The translations under genes were made by a program, and so were the position numbers. Positions 62,215-64,000 of a DNA stretch of 64,000 nt are shown here, piece by piece; within the stretch, counting starts at the first letter, position 1; each line of letters opens with the position of its first letter. The notes below the pieces were generated by a model that saw only the letters and a list, made by a program, of their open reading frames with translations, was not told where the DNA came from and made no database searches. Origin of the DNA: Bdellovibrio bacteriovorus (lineage in GTDB: Bacteria; Bdellovibrionota; Bdellovibrionia; Bdellovibrionales; Bdellovibrionaceae); NCBI RefSeq assembly GCF_001592755.1, contig NZ_LUKF01000016.1:62001-126000 (forward strand), given 5' to 3'.

Positions 62215-62231
62215 CGCGCGAACGCGCTAGT
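62210..62231. terminator. Shared stop-codon hairpin of convergent EEP and methyltransferase genes
   Basis: ACTAGCGCG, loop CGAA and CGCGCTAGT, a 9-bp GC-rich stem holding both stop codons. No T run, so it may block readthrough or stabilise ends instead of terminating. Confidence 0.5.
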
Positions 62232-62966
62232 CAGGACGAGTTTCAATCTTGCAGGTCCATGGCCCGCAGGGATTTCAAGTTTGTTCATCAGGATTTTGAA
62301 GCCTCTGGACATCACTTCTAAACGGATCTCTTCGGGAGGAGCGATTCTTTTTTGAGCTGTCCAGAATTTGCCTTCCATGGCCATAACTCCCGGAATGTCA
62401 CACTCAGGTGTTTGTCTCCACAACACATAGTTATTATCTAAGCGCACAGACTCGAAACTGTCTTCAGGATCGTAGTTTTCTGTCCAAACCTCCGTCGTCA
62501 GAACAAACTTCCCGCCCGGCGCTAAAGAATTGCGCACCGAATTTAAAAACTGCGCCCTCTCTTGGCGGTTCACGATGTTCGCAAGACACTCACGATCGTG
62601 AATAAGATCGAACTTTTCGCGAAGCTCTTCAAGACGAGTCACTCCATTCACACCGAAAGCGATGTCCAACTCTTGCGCCAAAGCCAATTTTTGAACTACC
62701 GAAATCGAAGAACGGTACACATCATAAGCCGCGACACGAAATCCCATTTCCGCAAGCGCCATGGCCGCAACTCCACGGCCCGATGAAAGATCCAAAGCCT
62801 TGCAACCAAAGGCCTGTGGATAGAACTCCGTCACTACTTTTTGCAGATGAGTGACCGCGTCTCTTTCTGACAAACCACCCAGCATCAGGATATTGTCTAA
62901 AGATGTGCTTCCAGGAAGAACAGGAACTGCGTTTGTGTTAATGTAACCTTGATATAGTGCTTTCAT
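62211..62966 (-). CDS. SAM-dependent class I methyltransferase
   Basis: 251 residues from the ATG at 62966 with GGAGG upstream; a longer frame adds 17 residues. The SAM site is ALDLSSGRGVAAMALAE, with acidic end of strand 2 in VAAYDVYRSS and motif FDLIHDRECLANIV. Substrate unknown. Confidence 0.85.
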   Translation of the reverse strand: MKALYQGYINTNAVPVLPGSTSLDNILMLGGLSERDAVTHLQKVVTEFYPQAFGCKALDLSSGRGVAAMALAEMGFRVAAYDVYRSSISVVQKLALAQELDIAFGVNGVTRLEELREKFDLIHDRECLANIVNRQERAQFLNSVRNSLAPGGKFVLTTEVWTENYDPEDSFESVRLDNNYVLWRQTPECDIPGVMAMEGKFWTAQKRIAPPEEIRLEVMSRGFKILMNKLEIPAGHGPARLKLVLTSAFAR

Positions 62967-63062
62967 ATTTGCCTCCAAGTCAGTTGATACCAGACTTAAA
63001 AGCACAGGCAGTGCCACGAGGGTTTCGGTCTATAAACGAATAGGATGAACTTGAGTCCTCAC

Positions 63063-63122
63063 CTGTCGAAAGCCCGACAGCGTCTCATGCCGAGACCTCG
63101 GTACCTGCCGAAGACTCGGCAG
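63063..63122 (-). terminator. Three consecutive stem-loops after the nucleosidase gene
   Basis: CTGTCG/CGACAG (63063-63080), GTCTC/GAGAC (63082-63096) and CTGCCGA/TCGGCAG (63105-63122). The last, directly past the nucleosidase stop, has a four-base loop. None has a T run. Alternative pairing CCGAG/CTCGG is possible. They fill the gap to the methyltransferase gene. Confidence 0.55.
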
Positions 63123-63123
63123 A

Positions 63124-63849
63124 TTAAAACTCTTCAAGATAGGAAACCAACTCAGCACACTTCAAGGCGCTTGATTTAAGAAAGTCCATATATTGATCTG
63201 TGGCTTGAGCTTGAACTGTATCCGCCACCGTTTTGACGATCGCAAAAGGAAGGCCTTGTTTCTGACAGATGTACGCGATGGAGCAGGCCTCCATATCGAC
63301 CAGCTTCGCGGAAGGAACTCGCGACTTCAATAAATTCTTTCGTTCTAACGATCCCACAAATTCACTTCCGGATAACAAGTCACCGCGGAAAACACGGAAA
63401 GATTTTTGCCTAAGATGTGTTTCAAATTTTTTATTCAACTCCGAATTTGTCGGCATGAAGATGCTTTTTCTATTTTCTGCGGATACCGAGAGATGCAATT
63501 CTCCGCAAGCCATGATTTCCGTACGATCCTCGAAGGTGCAAATAGCATCGTGTTGCACCACCCTTTCTGCAATGACGATGTCACCGATTGAGAGCTCGAT
63601 ATCTAGGCCTCCGCCAAGACCCAACATCAGAATATCGTCATAGGCGGAGTCCGCTAAGATTTGCGTCAGAGTGATAGCTGCATTAATAGGCCCAACGCCG
63701 GTCTTCGCCAAAGCAATCGAATTTTGACGGTTGGATTTTTCCCACAGAGTTATTGAGGAGTTTTTAAGTTCACGCGATGTAAAACCCTCTTTGGCGACGA
63801 GTTCTGCAAATTCGCTTTCCATGGCTGCTAATACAAGATGCTTTTTCAT
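63124..63849 (-). CDS. mtnN: MTA/SAH nucleosidase-like phosphorylase-family hydrolase
   Basis: 241 residues of the PNP/MTAN family: TGVGPINAAITLT, MLGLGGGLDIELSIGDIVIAE, VVQHD, VDMEACSIAYICQ (Met-Glu ribose binding) and VKTVADTV near the catalytic Asp. MTAN cleaves methylthioadenosine and S-adenosylhomocysteine. Futalosine hydrolase is an alternative. A methyltransferase lies next to it on the same strand, though hairpins intervene. Confidence 0.82.
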   Translation of the reverse strand: MKKHLVLAAMESEFAELVAKEGFTSRELKNSSITLWEKSNRQNSIALAKTGVGPINAAITLTQILADSAYDDILMLGLGGGLDIELSIGDIVIAERVVQHDAICTFEDRTEIMACGELHLSVSAENRKSIFMPTNSELNKKFETHLRQKSFRVFRGDLLSGSEFVGSLERKNLLKSRVPSAKLVDMEACSIAYICQKQGLPFAIVKTVADTVQAQATDQYMDFLKSSALKCAELVSYLEEF

Positions 63850-63936
63850 AGGGGGAATTTTATCAAAAAATTGCGAAGCTTTATTGAGACAATGTCGCGC
63901 GTCATTTTGCCATCTATGTCAAAAGTCATTACATAA

Positions 63937-64000
63937 ATGAAACAACTGAAAGGAACCCTTCCCTTCACCGGACTTCACTGGCAAACATTTTCAACAAGTA
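63937..64000 (+). CDS. Start of a gene running off the right edge
   Basis: An ATG opens a frame that stays open to the end: MKQLKGTLPFTGLHWQTFST. Divergent from the nucleosidase gene. There is no strong ribosome-binding site. Too short to identify. Confidence 0.4.
   Translation, partial: MKQLKGTLPFTGLHWQTFSTS

Overview
The window looks like an ordinary chromosomal stretch from a Gram-negative predatory bacterium of the Bdellovibrio group (Bdellovibrionota). This is inferred from gene content, not from a database search. The supporting signs are an S74-chaperoned surface fibre, many secreted proteins and lipoproteins, a SpoVG homologue in a Gram-negative setting, a complete MoxR/Bat operon, a mitochondrial-type aconitase, and short dispersed GGTGCC-type intergenic repeats. 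Genes are densely packed on both strands and usually separated by clear stem-loop terminators. No insertion sequence, prophage or CRISPR array is visible.

Layout. 1-3.2 kb: the tail of a regulator-like gene, then nadC-birA-peroxiredoxin-GyrI-like as one run. 3.2-10.5 kb: envelope and secreted proteins (SIMPL, OmpA lipoprotein, Tat-type flavoprotein, SleB-like protein, periplasmic binding protein) plus an HD hydrolase. 10.5-20.5 kb: STAS-like protein, HExxH lipoprotein, phytase-like protein, ADP-ribosylglycohydrolase, aconitase, sirtuin, an LpxR-like outer-membrane protein, MsrB and small secreted proteins. 20.5-23.2 kb: a large trimeric-fibre-type protein. 23.2-30.8 kb: a tightly overlapping moxR-DUF58-membrane-batA-batB-batC-batD operon. 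30.9-34.1 kb: an HtpX-like protein that has lost its catalytic Glu, DUF1844, an HtrA protease and SpoVG. 34.3-36.1 kb: tRNA-Gln next to an AT-rich OLD-family nuclease gene, the most island-like part of the window. 36.4-37.3 kb: a small SoxR regulon. 37.4-45.6 kb: glutamate-synthase-like enzyme, giant Kelch lipoprotein, iron-type binding protein, and an ArsR-rhodanese/CcdA-thioredoxin redox operon. 45.7-48.3 kb: arginase, OlsB-like and OlsA-like genes, read here as a candidate ornithine-lipid module. 48.9-54.8 kb: phosphoribosyltransferase with an apparent AUC start, an outer-membrane pair, an alcohol dehydrogenase and acetyltransferases. 54.8-64 kb: a metallopeptidase/propeller/barrel protein, a DASS transporter, a phospholipase D-VTT fusion with an EEP-family hydrolase, a methyltransferase and an MTA/SAH nucleosidase.

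The points most worth following are the arginase/OlsB/OlsA grouping, the SoxR box sitting in a 19-bp-spacer promoter before an uncharacterised membrane protein, the HELSH-to-HQICH change in the HtpX-like protein, the noncanonical start with a sequestered ribosome-binding site, the S74 fibre, the 21-motif Kelch lipoprotein, and the OLD nuclease beside tRNA-Gln.
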